Positions 36,584 through 45,623 of a DNA stretch of 64,000 nucleotides are shown piece by piece. The stretch is from Synechococcus sp. PCC 6312 (GTDB lineage: Bacteria > Cyanobacteriota > Cyanobacteriia > Thermosynechococcales > Thermosynechococcaceae), in contig NC_019680.1 in assembly GCF_000316685.1 (NCBI RefSeq), positions 1,241,501 through 1,305,500 on the forward strand, read 5' to 3'. The notes under the pieces are model-generated. The model was not told where the DNA came from. It saw nothing but the letters and a program-made list of their open reading frames with translations, and ran no database searches. Every line of letters begins with the position of its first letter. Positions within the stretch are counted from its first letter, which is position 1. Made by a program: the position numbers and the translations under genes.

Positions 36584-37314
36584 GGATTGGGAAAAATCAG
36601 CGGCCCCAGGCCATATTCTTAGATGCTGTGGGGACTTTATTTGGGATTCGGGGGAGTGTTGGGGAAATTTATGCGAACTTTGCCGCCCAGGCCGGGGTGA
36701 TCGTTGATCCGACTCAATTAGACCAGGCCTTTATGACCAGTTTTGCTCAAGCTCCTAAACTCAATAGTTCTTTAGCGATGGGAGAGGCATTAGTGGCTTT
36801 AGAGCAGGCCTGGTGGGAAGCGGTGGCCGCCAAGAGTTTTGCAGCGGTAGGAGTATTAGGGAAATTTCCCGACTTTTCGCGGTTTTTTCAAGACTTGTTT
36901 GATCATTTTGCCCTCGCGGATCCCTGGTACGTTTATGAAGATGTCCGGCAAGTTTTAAGTTCATGGCAAGAAATGGGAATCCGGTTAGGGATTTTATCGA
37001 ATTTTGATAGTCGCCTCTATCCAGTATTAGAAGCCCTTGATCTGGCCCCCTTTTTTGATTCGGTGACTATTTCCACCCATGTTGGTGCAGCTAAACCTGA
37101 CTCGAATATTTTTAATATTGCCCTCGAACACTACAACCTTGAACCCGTCCAGGCCTGGCACATTGGCGATAGTTGGTCGGAGGATGTGGTCGGGGCATAT
37201 CAAGCTGGATTAGGGGCCATTTGGCTGAATCGGACTGGAAAACCACTCCCCAGGCCTGGAATTGCCTTGCAGGTGGTGACTAGCTTGACTGAACTATCCC
37301 TCTTAGGACTGTAG
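36577..37314 (+). CDS. HAD-family hydrolase, REG-2/HDHD3-like
   Basis: 245 residues from the ATG overlapping the previous stop. HAD motif I is FLDAVGTLFG (the second Asp replaced by Val, as in this subgroup), motif II LGILSNFDSRL, motif III lysine in GAAKPDSNIF, motif IV HIGDSWSEDVVGA. It should be a phosphatase or phosphatase-like protein; the substrate is unknown. Followed six bases later by the SPINDLY-type gene, so a leuS-to-glycosyltransferase transcription unit is possible. Confidence 0.85.
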   Translation: MVGIGKNQRPQAIFLDAVGTLFGIRGSVGEIYANFAAQAGVIVDPTQLDQAFMTSFAQAPKLNSSLAMGEALVALEQAWWEAVAAKSFAAVGVLGKFPDFSRFFQDLFDHFALADPWYVYEDVRQVLSSWQEMGIRLGILSNFDSRLYPVLEALDLAPFFDSVTISTHVGAAKPDSNIFNIALEHYNLEPVQAWHIGDSWSEDVVGAYQAGLGAIWLNRTGKPLPRPGIALQVVTSLTELSLLGL

Positions 37315-37319
37315 CGGCG

Positions 37320-39536
37320 ATGATCGGACTAGACGTTGCGGATCAATGGCTAGACAGTGGACATTGTTCTCAGGCCGCCGCTGTTTATGAATGTCTCATT
37401 GCTGAGAATCCCGATCAACTGACCTGCTATCAAAATTTAGGCCTAGCTTACCTACTTCAGGGCGAAGACGTTGCTGCACAGGTGGCCTGGTTCACCCCTT
37501 TAGATTTTTTGCCTGACGGGGAAGCTGAGAGTTATCAAGAGAGTTTACTCAACCGTTTATTTGAGATGGCTCTGCACCTGGAATCCCAACAACAGGATTT
37601 AGCGGCTTGGCTGGTTCGTCAATATTATCGGCAGTTTCAACCGGAAAATTTGATAAATTTAATTGCCCTGATTCAACTAGACATTAAACTCAATAAATTA
37701 ACAGCGGAATCCCTCTTGGCCTGGGATCTCATCCCGCTACTCCAGGAATTTGGCGGAACTCTAAAACCAGAGACATTGGAGCAGTTTCTCTTAGCTCTGT
37801 TTCCCTGCTATCCTGTTGGGCAATCTGGAGATAAAGATATTAGCCAGGACATGATTACCCAATGCATCCAAGTTGGCTTAAGGTTTGTCCCCGATCTTCC
37901 GGCCCTGATCCTGAAATTCTCCCATCTCGCCTACAACCATACTTATCTGCCCAACTATGAGGCGGCAATTCAACTCACCCAACGCTGCCTGGTCTTTAGT
38001 CCGGAAAATCTCACTCTTTGGCGGCAACTCGCAGATTTTCAGACGGATATAGGTCAGTTTGCCCCCGGCCTGGTCGCAGCCCAAAACTATAACCAGTATT
38101 GTCAAACTTTGGCAGAAAAAGTCTTTGGCCAACGGGTTTTAATGCGGGCCCTAATGCGACAAGGAGATCATGGCCCCGAAGTCCAGGCCTGTTTTGCCGA
38201 GCAAGCTCAACTCATTCAACAGTTATTAACGGATTCCCCGGCAACCCTCACCCGGAGCCAGGCCCGGTCTTTAATGGTGGCTTTGTTCCATTGGCCCTAT
38301 GTCCAAGATCAGCCTGAACAATACTGGGCCTGGCAGAAACCCTTGGCGGCCTTGGCTCAAAAAAATCTTCTTGGCACCGAAACCGGCCAAAACCTAGCTC
38401 CCTATTCCTACCATCAGCAACCCATCACCACTGCCCTCAAAACCCGTCACGGGGATTGCTTGCATATTGGCTATTTGGCCCATACCCTGCGGCAACATTC
38501 AGTCGGCTGGCTCTGTCGGTGGTTATTTCGCTATCATAATCGGCAAAAATTTAAGATTCATCTCTATTTTCTCGCCCAAGGGGTGACTCCCTTTACCCAG
38601 GCCTGGTTTTTACCCCATGCAGATTCTTGGTGGGCGGGCAATTTACCCGAAGATTCAGTGGTGCAGATTTTTAAGGATGAAATTGATCTGCTCATTGACC
38701 TAGATGGTGGCACCTATGAAGACAGTGCTGAAGTTTTAGCCTACAAGCCTGCGCCAATTCAGGCCACTTGGTTAGGGTGGGATGCCACGGGTCTGCCTGC
38801 TGTTGATTACTTTATTGCCGATCCCCAGGTTTTACCCCCAGAGGCAGAACAGTACTACGCCGAAAAAATTTGGCGATTACCCGAAGTCTATTTAGCTGTG
38901 GATGGGTTTGAAATTGGGGTTCCGACCCTGCGGCGGGCAGATCTGGATATTCCCATTGATGCTGTCATCTATTTCACGGCTCAAAATGGCCTGAAACAAC
39001 ATCCCGAAACCCTGAAGCAGCAATGTCAGATTCTAGCCCAAGTGCCCAACAGTTACTTTTTAATTAAACTCCGGGGGGAAAAAGGAATTTTAAGGGAACT
39101 ATTTGAATCTATTGCCCAAGAAGAAGGGGTTAGTTTATCGCGGCTAAGATTCGTAGATTTTGATAGTGATGAACTGACCCATCGCGCCAACCTCCAACTG
39201 GCAGATATTGTTCTCGATTCCTACCCCTATAACGGTGCCACCACAACTCTAGAAACTCTTTGGCTAGAAATTCCCCTCGTGACTCAGGTTGGCCAACAGT
39301 TTGCCGCTCGCAATAGTTATACCTTTATGGTCAATGCCGGAATTACAGAAGGGATTGCTTGGTCTGCTCCAGAATATGTGGCCTGGGGAATTAAATTGGG
39401 TCAAGATGATAAATTACGCCAACAGGTGCGCCAAAAACTCCACCAGGCCAAGCAAACCTCTCCCCTCTGGGATACCCGCACCTTTACCCGTCATCTAGAG
39501 GAGGCTTATCAAAGGATGTGGACACAACTGAGCTAG
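37320..39536 (+). CDS. TPR protein with SPINDLY/OGT-type (GT41) glycosyltransferase domain
   Basis: 738 residues. The N-terminal half contains helical TPR-like repeats (AAAVYECLIAENPDQLTCYQ and NYEAAIQLTQRCLVFSPENL). The C-terminal half (about 370-735) matches O-linked GlcNAc-transferase-like proteins: HIGYLAHTLRQHSVGWL, LIDLDGGTYEDSAEVLAYKP, PIQATWLGWDATGLPAVDYF, IADPQVLPPEAEQYYAEKIW, and YPYNGATTTLETLWLEIPLV near the end. It may glycosylate proteins or glycans in the cytosol; no acceptor is known. It stands at the edge of the glycosyltransferase cluster that follows on the other strand. Confidence 0.88.
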   Translation: MIGLDVADQWLDSGHCSQAAAVYECLIAENPDQLTCYQNLGLAYLLQGEDVAAQVAWFTPLDFLPDGEAESYQESLLNRLFEMALHLESQQQDLAAWLVRQYYRQFQPENLINLIALIQLDIKLNKLTAESLLAWDLIPLLQEFGGTLKPETLEQFLLALFPCYPVGQSGDKDISQDMITQCIQVGLRFVPDLPALILKFSHLAYNHTYLPNYEAAIQLTQRCLVFSPENLTLWRQLADFQTDIGQFAPGLVAAQNYNQYCQTLAEKVFGQRVLMRALMRQGDHGPEVQACFAEQAQLIQQLLTDSPATLTRSQARSLMVALFHWPYVQDQPEQYWAWQKPLAALAQKNLLGTETGQNLAPYSYHQQPITTALKTRHGDCLHIGYLAHTLRQHSVGWLCRWLFRYHNRQKFKIHLYFLAQGVTPFTQAWFLPHADSWWAGNLPEDSVVQIFKDEIDLLIDLDGGTYEDSAEVLAYKPAPIQATWLGWDATGLPAVDYFIADPQVLPPEAEQYYAEKIWRLPEVYLAVDGFEIGVPTLRRADLDIPIDAVIYFTAQNGLKQHPETLKQQCQILAQVPNSYFLIKLRGEKGILRELFESIAQEEGVSLSRLRFVDFDSDELTHRANLQLADIVLDSYPYNGATTTLETLWLEIPLVTQVGQQFAARNSYTFMVNAGITEGIAWSAPEYVAWGIKLGQDDKLRQQVRQKLHQAKQTSPLWDTRTFTRHLEEAYQRMWTQLS

Positions 39537-39551
39537 TCATAGGAGGTGAAA

Positions 39552-39644
39552 ATGAGTCAACACCCCAGAAAAATGACGTTTACGGGTCTAAGCCTCTCAG
39601 GTATTAAATTTTTGATTTCAACCGGATTAATATCCATACCTTAA
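39552..39644 (+). CDS. Candidate 30-residue small protein
   Basis: ATG at 39552 is preceded by a perfect AGGAGG five bases upstream (39541-39546), stronger than almost any other ribosome site in this window. The frame reads MSQHPRKMTFTGLSLSGIKF and ends with TAA at 39642. It starts 15 bp after the glycosyltransferase stop and its last 14 codons overlap, in antisense, the 3' end of the GT2 gene at 39604. It could be a real small gene or a truncated remnant of a longer one. Confidence 0.3.
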   Translation: MSQHPRKMTFTGLSLSGIKFLISTGLISIP

Positions 39645-40509
39645 ACAAAGATGGAACCTGATGCCAATCCCAATATTGTTGCAATATGAAAAAAACTAAG
39701 ATACACCAAAACCTCAAATCAAATCTTGGTACAGGCCGGTTGTGAAGCAGTTGGTTGCCACCGGATAGTTGTAAGTTTAGCTGAGACTCTGTTTTAACTC
39801 GAGCATAGTTAATGATATGGCGATCAGGTACAAATCCCAGTTGGTGCTTCAACATTTGATTCACTTCAGCATGGGCTTTGACTCGACTACCGATGGTTTT
39901 ATTGAGGGAGTATTGACGAGAACCGGCTAGCACCTTTGGTAAGTAGTAAAAATTAGTCTGTTTTCCCCAGCGCAACCAGAGTTCATAATCTAAACAAAAA
40001 TGTAAGTCAGTATTTAAGTTGCCCCATTGTCCAACACAGGTACGCCGAAAAAAAACAGCAGGTTGACAAAGATAACAGATATCCTTAAGGGCTTCATAAT
40101 TCCAGGCCTGGGTGGGGTAGGGTTCTAAAACTTGATCCTCAGCATCAATATAATTAGCCTGACCATAAATCACTAAAATATTTGGATTTGTTATGAAGAT
40201 TTCGGCAACTGCGGCAAAAGCCCCCGGATAATAAATATCATCGGAATTGATCCAGGCAATAATGTCCCCGGTGGTTGCAGCAATGGCTTGATTTACCGCA
40301 TCGGCCTGGCCTAAGTCTGGTCTGGATTGCCAGTTAAAATTAGGGTGTTTTTCAGCATAGGCCTGGAGAATATTAAGGGTTTGATCAGAACTACCGCCAT
40401 CACCTACATAATAGTTAAAATCAACAGTTTCTTGGCAATAAACACTGGTAATAGTGCGCTCAATAAAGCGGGCCTGGTTATAGGAAGGCGTGACAACAGT
40501 AAACCGCAT
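39604..40509 (-). CDS. GT2 family glycosyltransferase
   Basis: 301 residues with a GT-A fold: TVVTPSYNQARFIERTI, VGDGGSSDQT, the acceptor or metal region IIAWINSDDIYYPGAF, and DYELWLRWGK further on. Typical of glycosyltransferases that extend extracellular polysaccharide or O-antigen. A hydrophobic C-terminal stretch (WCILVFFILQQYW) may attach it to the membrane. Last gene of the probable four-gene minus-strand glycosyltransferase operon. Confidence 0.88.
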   Translation of the reverse strand: MRFTVVTPSYNQARFIERTITSVYCQETVDFNYYVGDGGSSDQTLNILQAYAEKHPNFNWQSRPDLGQADAVNQAIAATTGDIIAWINSDDIYYPGAFAAVAEIFITNPNILVIYGQANYIDAEDQVLEPYPTQAWNYEALKDICYLCQPAVFFRRTCVGQWGNLNTDLHFCLDYELWLRWGKQTNFYYLPKVLAGSRQYSLNKTIGSRVKAHAEVNQMLKHQLGFVPDRHIINYARVKTESQLNLQLSGGNQLLHNRPVPRFDLRFWCILVFFILQQYWDWHQVPSLFKVWILIRLKSKI

Positions 40510-40602
40510 ACATCATAGATCCTGATACTTAAAATATTAATTAACTATTTCTTAAGGGTTTCTATGTTATAAGATTATGCTATTTTCATTGTCAGGTTGA
40601 TA

Positions 40603-41886
40603 CTATAATCCAGGATTATTTGAATTAGACTCATCCAAGCAGTTAATCATTATCGCTAAATAACGTTGAGCGGTATCATCAGTAGAAAATTTTCTGAGGC
40701 GTTGCTTCCCCTTCTTAACTAGTTCGTTCCCCAATTGAGGCTCTATTGTTATCTTCTTCAGCTTGGCGGCAAGATCGGTAACATCGTCAGGATTAAAGTA
40801 TAAAACAGCATCTCCACCGACTTCTGGTAAACTAGCAGCTTGACTAGAGAGTATCGGTTTTTCATAAAACATTGCTTCTAATATTGGCATCCCAAATCCT
40901 TCATAGCGAGAGGGAAACACTAAACAATAGCATCCTCGCCAAAGGGCTTCCAAGCTTAAAGGATCCACATAACCACAAAAATGGACATAGGGTTCTAGAT
41001 CATGGGCCTGGCAAAAATCTTGTAGTTCCAGCTTATTACCAATAATGGCTCCACTAAGAACTAAATCTAAAGGTGCAACACATTGATTGCGATACTGGAG
41101 ATAAGCCCTCAAAAGAGTTTTATGATTTTTATGGGGCCAAGTATTTGCCGGATAGAATAAATAATTTTCAAATTGCAATCCAAAGCAATCCACAACCTGA
41201 TGGACTTCGGCGATGTTAAGACTGAGTTCTTGCCGATAATTCCCATGATGAATCACAGTTAATCGCTGAGCCGATTGGGGGAAAGCTTGGAGCATTGCTT
41301 GGCGAGTAAATTCGGAAATACAGATAATCTGGCTGGCTCCATAGCTAAGTCTTTGAAAAAACATCTGACGATAGAGTCGCTCTCGCCAACCAAAGGCCTG
41401 GGGAATAGCCAGATGCTGAAGATCATGGACAACAGTGATGGTTGGAATTCCTGACTCTTGATAGGCGGTATTGGTGTAGGGACAAAGAAGTAAATCTACA
41501 TTAAGCTGATGAAGTACTCGGTTCCATCCCATGACTTGCCGAAGAATATGCCAGAGTTTCACACTATAGGTCAAGATTTTATTGAAGTGATTAATATTAG
41601 GCTTAATACAATATGTTTTGGCTTGTTTTTGATAAATTTGGGTTACATGGTGATGATTAGTACTTGATGTCAGAAGAATGATTTTCCAGTCGGGTGCTAA
41701 TCTCAGTAAAGATTTAATTAGAAAATCAATGAACAGATTAATTCCACCATTTTCACCTGTTTCAAGCAAAGGTGTTAAATCAATGGCAATCCGATAACTT
41801 TGTTGTAAATATTCATGGATGATCATCATGATTGAGTTTAATTTTCTATCTGCTTCTGGCTCATAACAATGGGCTATCAGGATCAT
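40603..41886 (-). CDS. GT4 family glycosyltransferase
   Basis: 427 residues, GT-B fold. Signatures: RIAIDLTPLLETGENGGI near the N-terminus, TVVHDLQHL, YLFYPANTWPHKNHKTLLRA, and the C-terminal SRYEGFGMPILEAMFYEKP with the conserved E-x7-E. The frame begins 26 bases inside the upstream 820-residue gene; an alternative ATG at 41829 would remove 19 residues that do not resemble family members. Coupled to its upstream neighbour. Probably transfers a hexose to a growing surface glycan. Confidence 0.88.
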   Translation of the reverse strand: MILIAHCYEPEADRKLNSIMMIIHEYLQQSYRIAIDLTPLLETGENGGINLFIDFLIKSLLRLAPDWKIILLTSSTNHHHVTQIYQKQAKTYCIKPNINHFNKILTYSVKLWHILRQVMGWNRVLHQLNVDLLLCPYTNTAYQESGIPTITVVHDLQHLAIPQAFGWRERLYRQMFFQRLSYGASQIICISEFTRQAMLQAFPQSAQRLTVIHHGNYRQELSLNIAEVHQVVDCFGLQFENYLFYPANTWPHKNHKTLLRAYLQYRNQCVAPLDLVLSGAIIGNKLELQDFCQAHDLEPYVHFCGYVDPLSLEALWRGCYCLVFPSRYEGFGMPILEAMFYEKPILSSQAASLPEVGGDAVLYFNPDDVTDLAAKLKKITIEPQLGNELVKKGKQRLRKFSTDDTAQRYLAIMINCLDESNSNNPGL

Positions 41887-44323
41887 CGCCAGGAATTCCT
41901 AGATTTTGACGAAGCTTAAGCCAGCGTTTCCGTAATTGCCAAAACTTGCTTGTTTTAATCCAGTTAATTCGTTGCTTCGCTTGGAGAAGTTGTAACTCTG
42001 GGGGTTTGGCTGGATCAATGATCACCTCATCCACCAGGCCAGATTGACCGATCAATTTTTGCAGATTGTGGGTTACTCGCCGCAGTTGCCAGAATTTACT
42101 ACTTTCCATCTCTTGAATTAAAAAGAGAAGATGTTCTAAGCCAAAGGAATCTTGGCCTGGTGCTTGAGTTTTAGCTAATTCCGCTTGTAGTTGACGAAAT
42201 TTCTGCCAAATTAACTTTTGCTTGAATGACGCTGGTGTTTCCCCTTGTTCTGCCCGTTGTTGACGAACTCTGGTTAGGACATTCGCAACGTCATGGGCCA
42301 TAGTTGTCCAAGAAAACTGACGACTTTGCTCCAGGCCAGCTTGCACTAAACCATCTCGAACTTCAGGGATCTGGACTTTTCTTAAGGCTTGAATCATGTC
42401 ACTAGGATCATCTTCACTGACATAAAGGGCCGCCGTTCCCGCAACTTCAGGAATCGCCGAATTATGACAGGTAATCACGGGGCAACCACAGGCCATGGCC
42501 TCTAAAACGGGTAAACCAAACCCTTCATAGCGAGACGGATAAACTAAGGCAATGGCATCACTATAGGCAATAGCTAATTCAGCATCAGTTAAGCGGGCCA
42601 TTTTTATAGACTCGTGGGAAATGATTTGGGCTAATTCCGGCTCTAATTTTGATTGACCACCCACACAGAAAATCTGAAACTCTGTCTTGTTAGGTATTTG
42701 ATTAAAAGCTGTAAAAAATAACCGAATATTTTTGTAGCCATCAAAGCCAACCCTGTCCCCGACGACTAAGAAATAGGGTTTCTCCAGGCTTATACTCGTC
42801 CTAAACTGTTTAATTTGTTCCTGGTTGGCCGGTTGAAATATCCCATCAATGCCGTTGTAAGTGATATGAATTTGCGCTTGATCCAGGCCTGGAAAAAATC
42901 GGATTAAATCTTTAGCTGTATGTTTAGATACTGTTAGATAGGCAGATGCGTAAAGAATCGCCAATTGTTTTTCTCGCCACCCGGAAACCGTCAAATCAAA
43001 GCCCATGACTTCGGGAATCATATCGTGGACAAGCAAAACCGTTGGGGTGTGGATGGGAGTGGTGTAGTAGGTGGAAATAAATAACTCAATCCCGGCCTGG
43101 TCGCAAATGGATTGCAGTTTGAGACTATCCTCTCCAGCCGCCTCTTGGTTATAGGGATGAATCAGGCGATAGCGCAGGCCGGGTAAGCGGGGGGCTGTTT
43201 GGGCCCGGTCTAAAATTAAAACGTTTTCTGCAAATCCTGACTTTACCCACGCTTGAAAAATTGACCGCCAAACCCGACCAATGCCACTGTGAAGCAGTTG
43301 AAAAAAGACCGCATCAACCGCAATCTTGGGTGTCGCTTTTGAGCTTGCTTGGGCAATCTCTGCCAATTCTGATTCAGTTCTAAAGTCCCATACCGGGTAA
43401 AATTCCTCAGTCATATCAACTACTGCAACAGGGATAACACCACAATTAGCGGCGAGATCCACAACCGTATCATCTGTAACCCAAGCAAAATAGTCCCTTA
43501 AAAATACTGGGAAAGCTGACTCAGATTGCAAACGGTGCCATTGGCTCAGGGCATTATGATAGCCGTAATACTTTTCCTTGAATGTAAGCTGCTCAGGCAG
43601 AACATAGGCGAAATGTTGGAAAACCAGGCCCATTGCTTCTGTGTCATCGTGATGAATTGGATTGATCCGGCTGACATCTTCACCTTGCCTATTCACTAAT
43701 TGAGGTGGCTCATGTTTGGCCCAAGACATCCCTGGCTGATATCTCCAAGTTCGTAACCACTCTTGCTCAGGGTTTTGGGAATAGCAATAGCGAGAAGCAA
43801 CCACAAGATCCGGGCCAACAAAATAATGACACCAGTAAAAAGCAGCCGTGATCTCTGGGTTATTCAGAAAAAAAGAGTGGGCTGTGGTGATTTGGCCTGT
43901 TGTCCAAAGCTCATCCGCATCTATCTGCCATAACAAACAGTCTGCTTGGATATAGCTTAAAGGAGCATTAACCATCTCCCGCTTGCCATCCCAAAACTGG
44001 CCGGGTGGGGGACGGTAGAGAGTAATTTGCTCAGGAAAACGAGCCGCGATGACATCCAAATACGCGGTCGTGCCATCAGTACTTAATCCATTGCGATGAA
44101 GACTCGGATCAATCCGTCCCCCTTGGGCTACACTCCAGGCCGTGTCATGCTTGAGTTCCGCAACTCCTTCTATAATGTGCCAATGCCAGGGTAGCTCAAG
44201 TTCCTGGAAGGCTTGCAGGTGGTACTCAATAAAGGGTTGGCCATTCAGAACAATGGTAAAAAAGTGGATCGGTAGCTCAGTTGGGACTCCCATTTTGCCT
44301 AAGCCCTGCCCCATGCTGGTCAT
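41861..44323 (-). CDS. Bifunctional glycosyltransferase: GT-A-like N-terminal domain, GT4 C-terminal domain and SKFW tail
   Basis: 820 residues. Residues about 18-300 form a GT-A-like domain (HFFTIVLNGQPFIEYHL, LWQIDADELW with a DAD-type metal motif). Residues about 335-680 are a GT4 domain (KIAVDAVFFQLLHSGIGRVW, TVLLVHDMIPEVMG, YASAYLTVSKHTAKDL, PSRYEGFGLPVLEAMACGCP). The C-terminus has two copies of a short motif, MESSKFWQLRR and KTSKFWQLRKRW, the second followed by LGIPGDDPDS. Its ATG overlaps the upstream GT2 stop (ATGA), so coupling is likely. It should add two sugars in succession or act as a processive enzyme; substrates unknown. Confidence 0.83.
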   Translation of the reverse strand: MTSMGQGLGKMGVPTELPIHFFTIVLNGQPFIEYHLQAFQELELPWHWHIIEGVAELKHDTAWSVAQGGRIDPSLHRNGLSTDGTTAYLDVIAARFPEQITLYRPPPGQFWDGKREMVNAPLSYIQADCLLWQIDADELWTTGQITTAHSFFLNNPEITAAFYWCHYFVGPDLVVASRYCYSQNPEQEWLRTWRYQPGMSWAKHEPPQLVNRQGEDVSRINPIHHDDTEAMGLVFQHFAYVLPEQLTFKEKYYGYHNALSQWHRLQSESAFPVFLRDYFAWVTDDTVVDLAANCGVIPVAVVDMTEEFYPVWDFRTESELAEIAQASSKATPKIAVDAVFFQLLHSGIGRVWRSIFQAWVKSGFAENVLILDRAQTAPRLPGLRYRLIHPYNQEAAGEDSLKLQSICDQAGIELFISTYYTTPIHTPTVLLVHDMIPEVMGFDLTVSGWREKQLAILYASAYLTVSKHTAKDLIRFFPGLDQAQIHITYNGIDGIFQPANQEQIKQFRTSISLEKPYFLVVGDRVGFDGYKNIRLFFTAFNQIPNKTEFQIFCVGGQSKLEPELAQIISHESIKMARLTDAELAIAYSDAIALVYPSRYEGFGLPVLEAMACGCPVITCHNSAIPEVAGTAALYVSEDDPSDMIQALRKVQIPEVRDGLVQAGLEQSRQFSWTTMAHDVANVLTRVRQQRAEQGETPASFKQKLIWQKFRQLQAELAKTQAPGQDSFGLEHLLFLIQEMESSKFWQLRRVTHNLQKLIGQSGLVDEVIIDPAKPPELQLLQAKQRINWIKTSKFWQLRKRWLKLRQNLGIPGDDPDSPLL

Positions 44324-45261
44324 GACTCAATATCTCCAGGCAATCCCAAAAACTTTTTGGCTTGAAACCACTTCTGCCGCAGGGCCCAAAATTTACTGGT
44401 TTTCATCGCTTCAATCGTAGCCTGTGCCGCTTGTAGTTTCGCGATTAATGTCTGGATCTCAACCTCTTCAGAGCCTCCCACTGTCAGTTGGGCCAAAGTT
44501 TCTGACCACTGGGACTCCTGTTGCCGCAGTTCAGTGATTTGCTTTTGGTAGGCCAGAATCCGGCGTTGCTGCCATTCGGGGGTTTGATAGGGAGAAAATT
44601 GATTTTGAATTCGATACACCTCTGGCAGAACTTTAGTCATCTGGGCGGATTGACCATCGATAGCATAGGACGCAACTGTAATTGGCATATAACCAATTTT
44701 GACATTGGGCTGTTGGGTTAAGCGTAAAAACCAATCATAATCAGCAGCAATTCTATACTGTTCTTCAAACCCTCCCATTGCCTCTAAAACGGATCGTCGA
44801 GCAAAGGTGGCCTGGTGCGGCAAAGCTCCGCAAATTAATTCATCTAAAATCTGCTCTGGGGGCGGCGGTCGGTGTAAGGATGGCTCACGATGGGGATAAC
44901 GGACTTGTAAATTACCATAAACAACGTCAATATCAGGATGCTTGATTAAGAAATTTGTGACAGACTGAATCACCAATTCATTAACAAGATAATCATCGGC
45001 ATTTAAAAAATAGACATAATCACCGGATGCCTTAGCAATTCCCTTGTTCATCGCATGGTAAAGCCCCCGATCCGGCTCACTCACAACAATGCCAATGCCT
45101 GACTGATAAGACTGAATGATGTCTAGGGTTTTATCTTGAGATGCACCATCAATAATTAAATATTCAATCTTGGCATCTTTTTGGTTTATAACACTTTGAA
45201 TTGTTCTTTCAATAGTTTTCTCGGCATTATAGCAAACTGTGACAATCGAAATTTTAAGCAT
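44320..45261 (-). CDS. GT2 family glycosyltransferase with coiled coil and SKFW tail
   Basis: 313 residues. GT-A signatures: SIVTVCYNAEKTIERTIQSV, LIIDGASQDKT, RGLYHAMNKGIAKASGDY, VYFLNADDYL, and IAADYDWFLRL. The region after about 230 is a coiled coil (YQKQITELRQQESQW, QTLIAKLQAAQATIEAM) that ends in KTSKFWALRQKWFQAKKFLG, the same tail found at the end of the downstream protein. First gene of the minus-strand glycosyltransferase operon. Confidence 0.88.
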   Translation of the reverse strand: MLKISIVTVCYNAEKTIERTIQSVINQKDAKIEYLIIDGASQDKTLDIIQSYQSGIGIVVSEPDRGLYHAMNKGIAKASGDYVYFLNADDYLVNELVIQSVTNFLIKHPDIDVVYGNLQVRYPHREPSLHRPPPPEQILDELICGALPHQATFARRSVLEAMGGFEEQYRIAADYDWFLRLTQQPNVKIGYMPITVASYAIDGQSAQMTKVLPEVYRIQNQFSPYQTPEWQQRRILAYQKQITELRQQESQWSETLAQLTVGGSEEVEIQTLIAKLQAAQATIEAMKTSKFWALRQKWFQAKKFLGLPGDIES

Positions 45262-45623
45262 TGCATGGTCTTTTCAGAAACAATCCATTTAAGGGGAAAA
45301 CGAACATCAAGAGAACTCTAGTTCATGAGGCAGCACTTGATATCTATCATCAGAGTTTTAACGCTCACGTTAATCATCATGCCAGAAGCGGCGGGGTGAC
45401 TCACCATCCTTGACTAGTAATATATTATGTGGTTTTGATCATTTTGATATCCTGAGAAACATGACTTCCCGCTTGTCAATAATAAGGCCATCATTAGGAG
45501 TTAAGAGAGTTCTATGGCAGTCCGTTTTCATTTGATATGGGGGCGCAAAGCCTTTCACCTTTGGGAGATGCTTGATTGTTTCCCTAGGGCCGATTTATTT
45601 ATTTGTGGGGAAAGTATTTTGTC
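45262..45623. other. Intergenic region of about 360 bp, promoter side of the glycosyltransferase operon
   Basis: AT-rich and without a recognised gene. It contains a 37-codon open frame on the plus strand from 45514 (MAVRFHLIWGRKAFHLWEML, stop about 45627) with an AGGAG 13 bases upstream, which is too distant to be convincing. No RNA gene or terminator identified. Confidence 0.35.
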
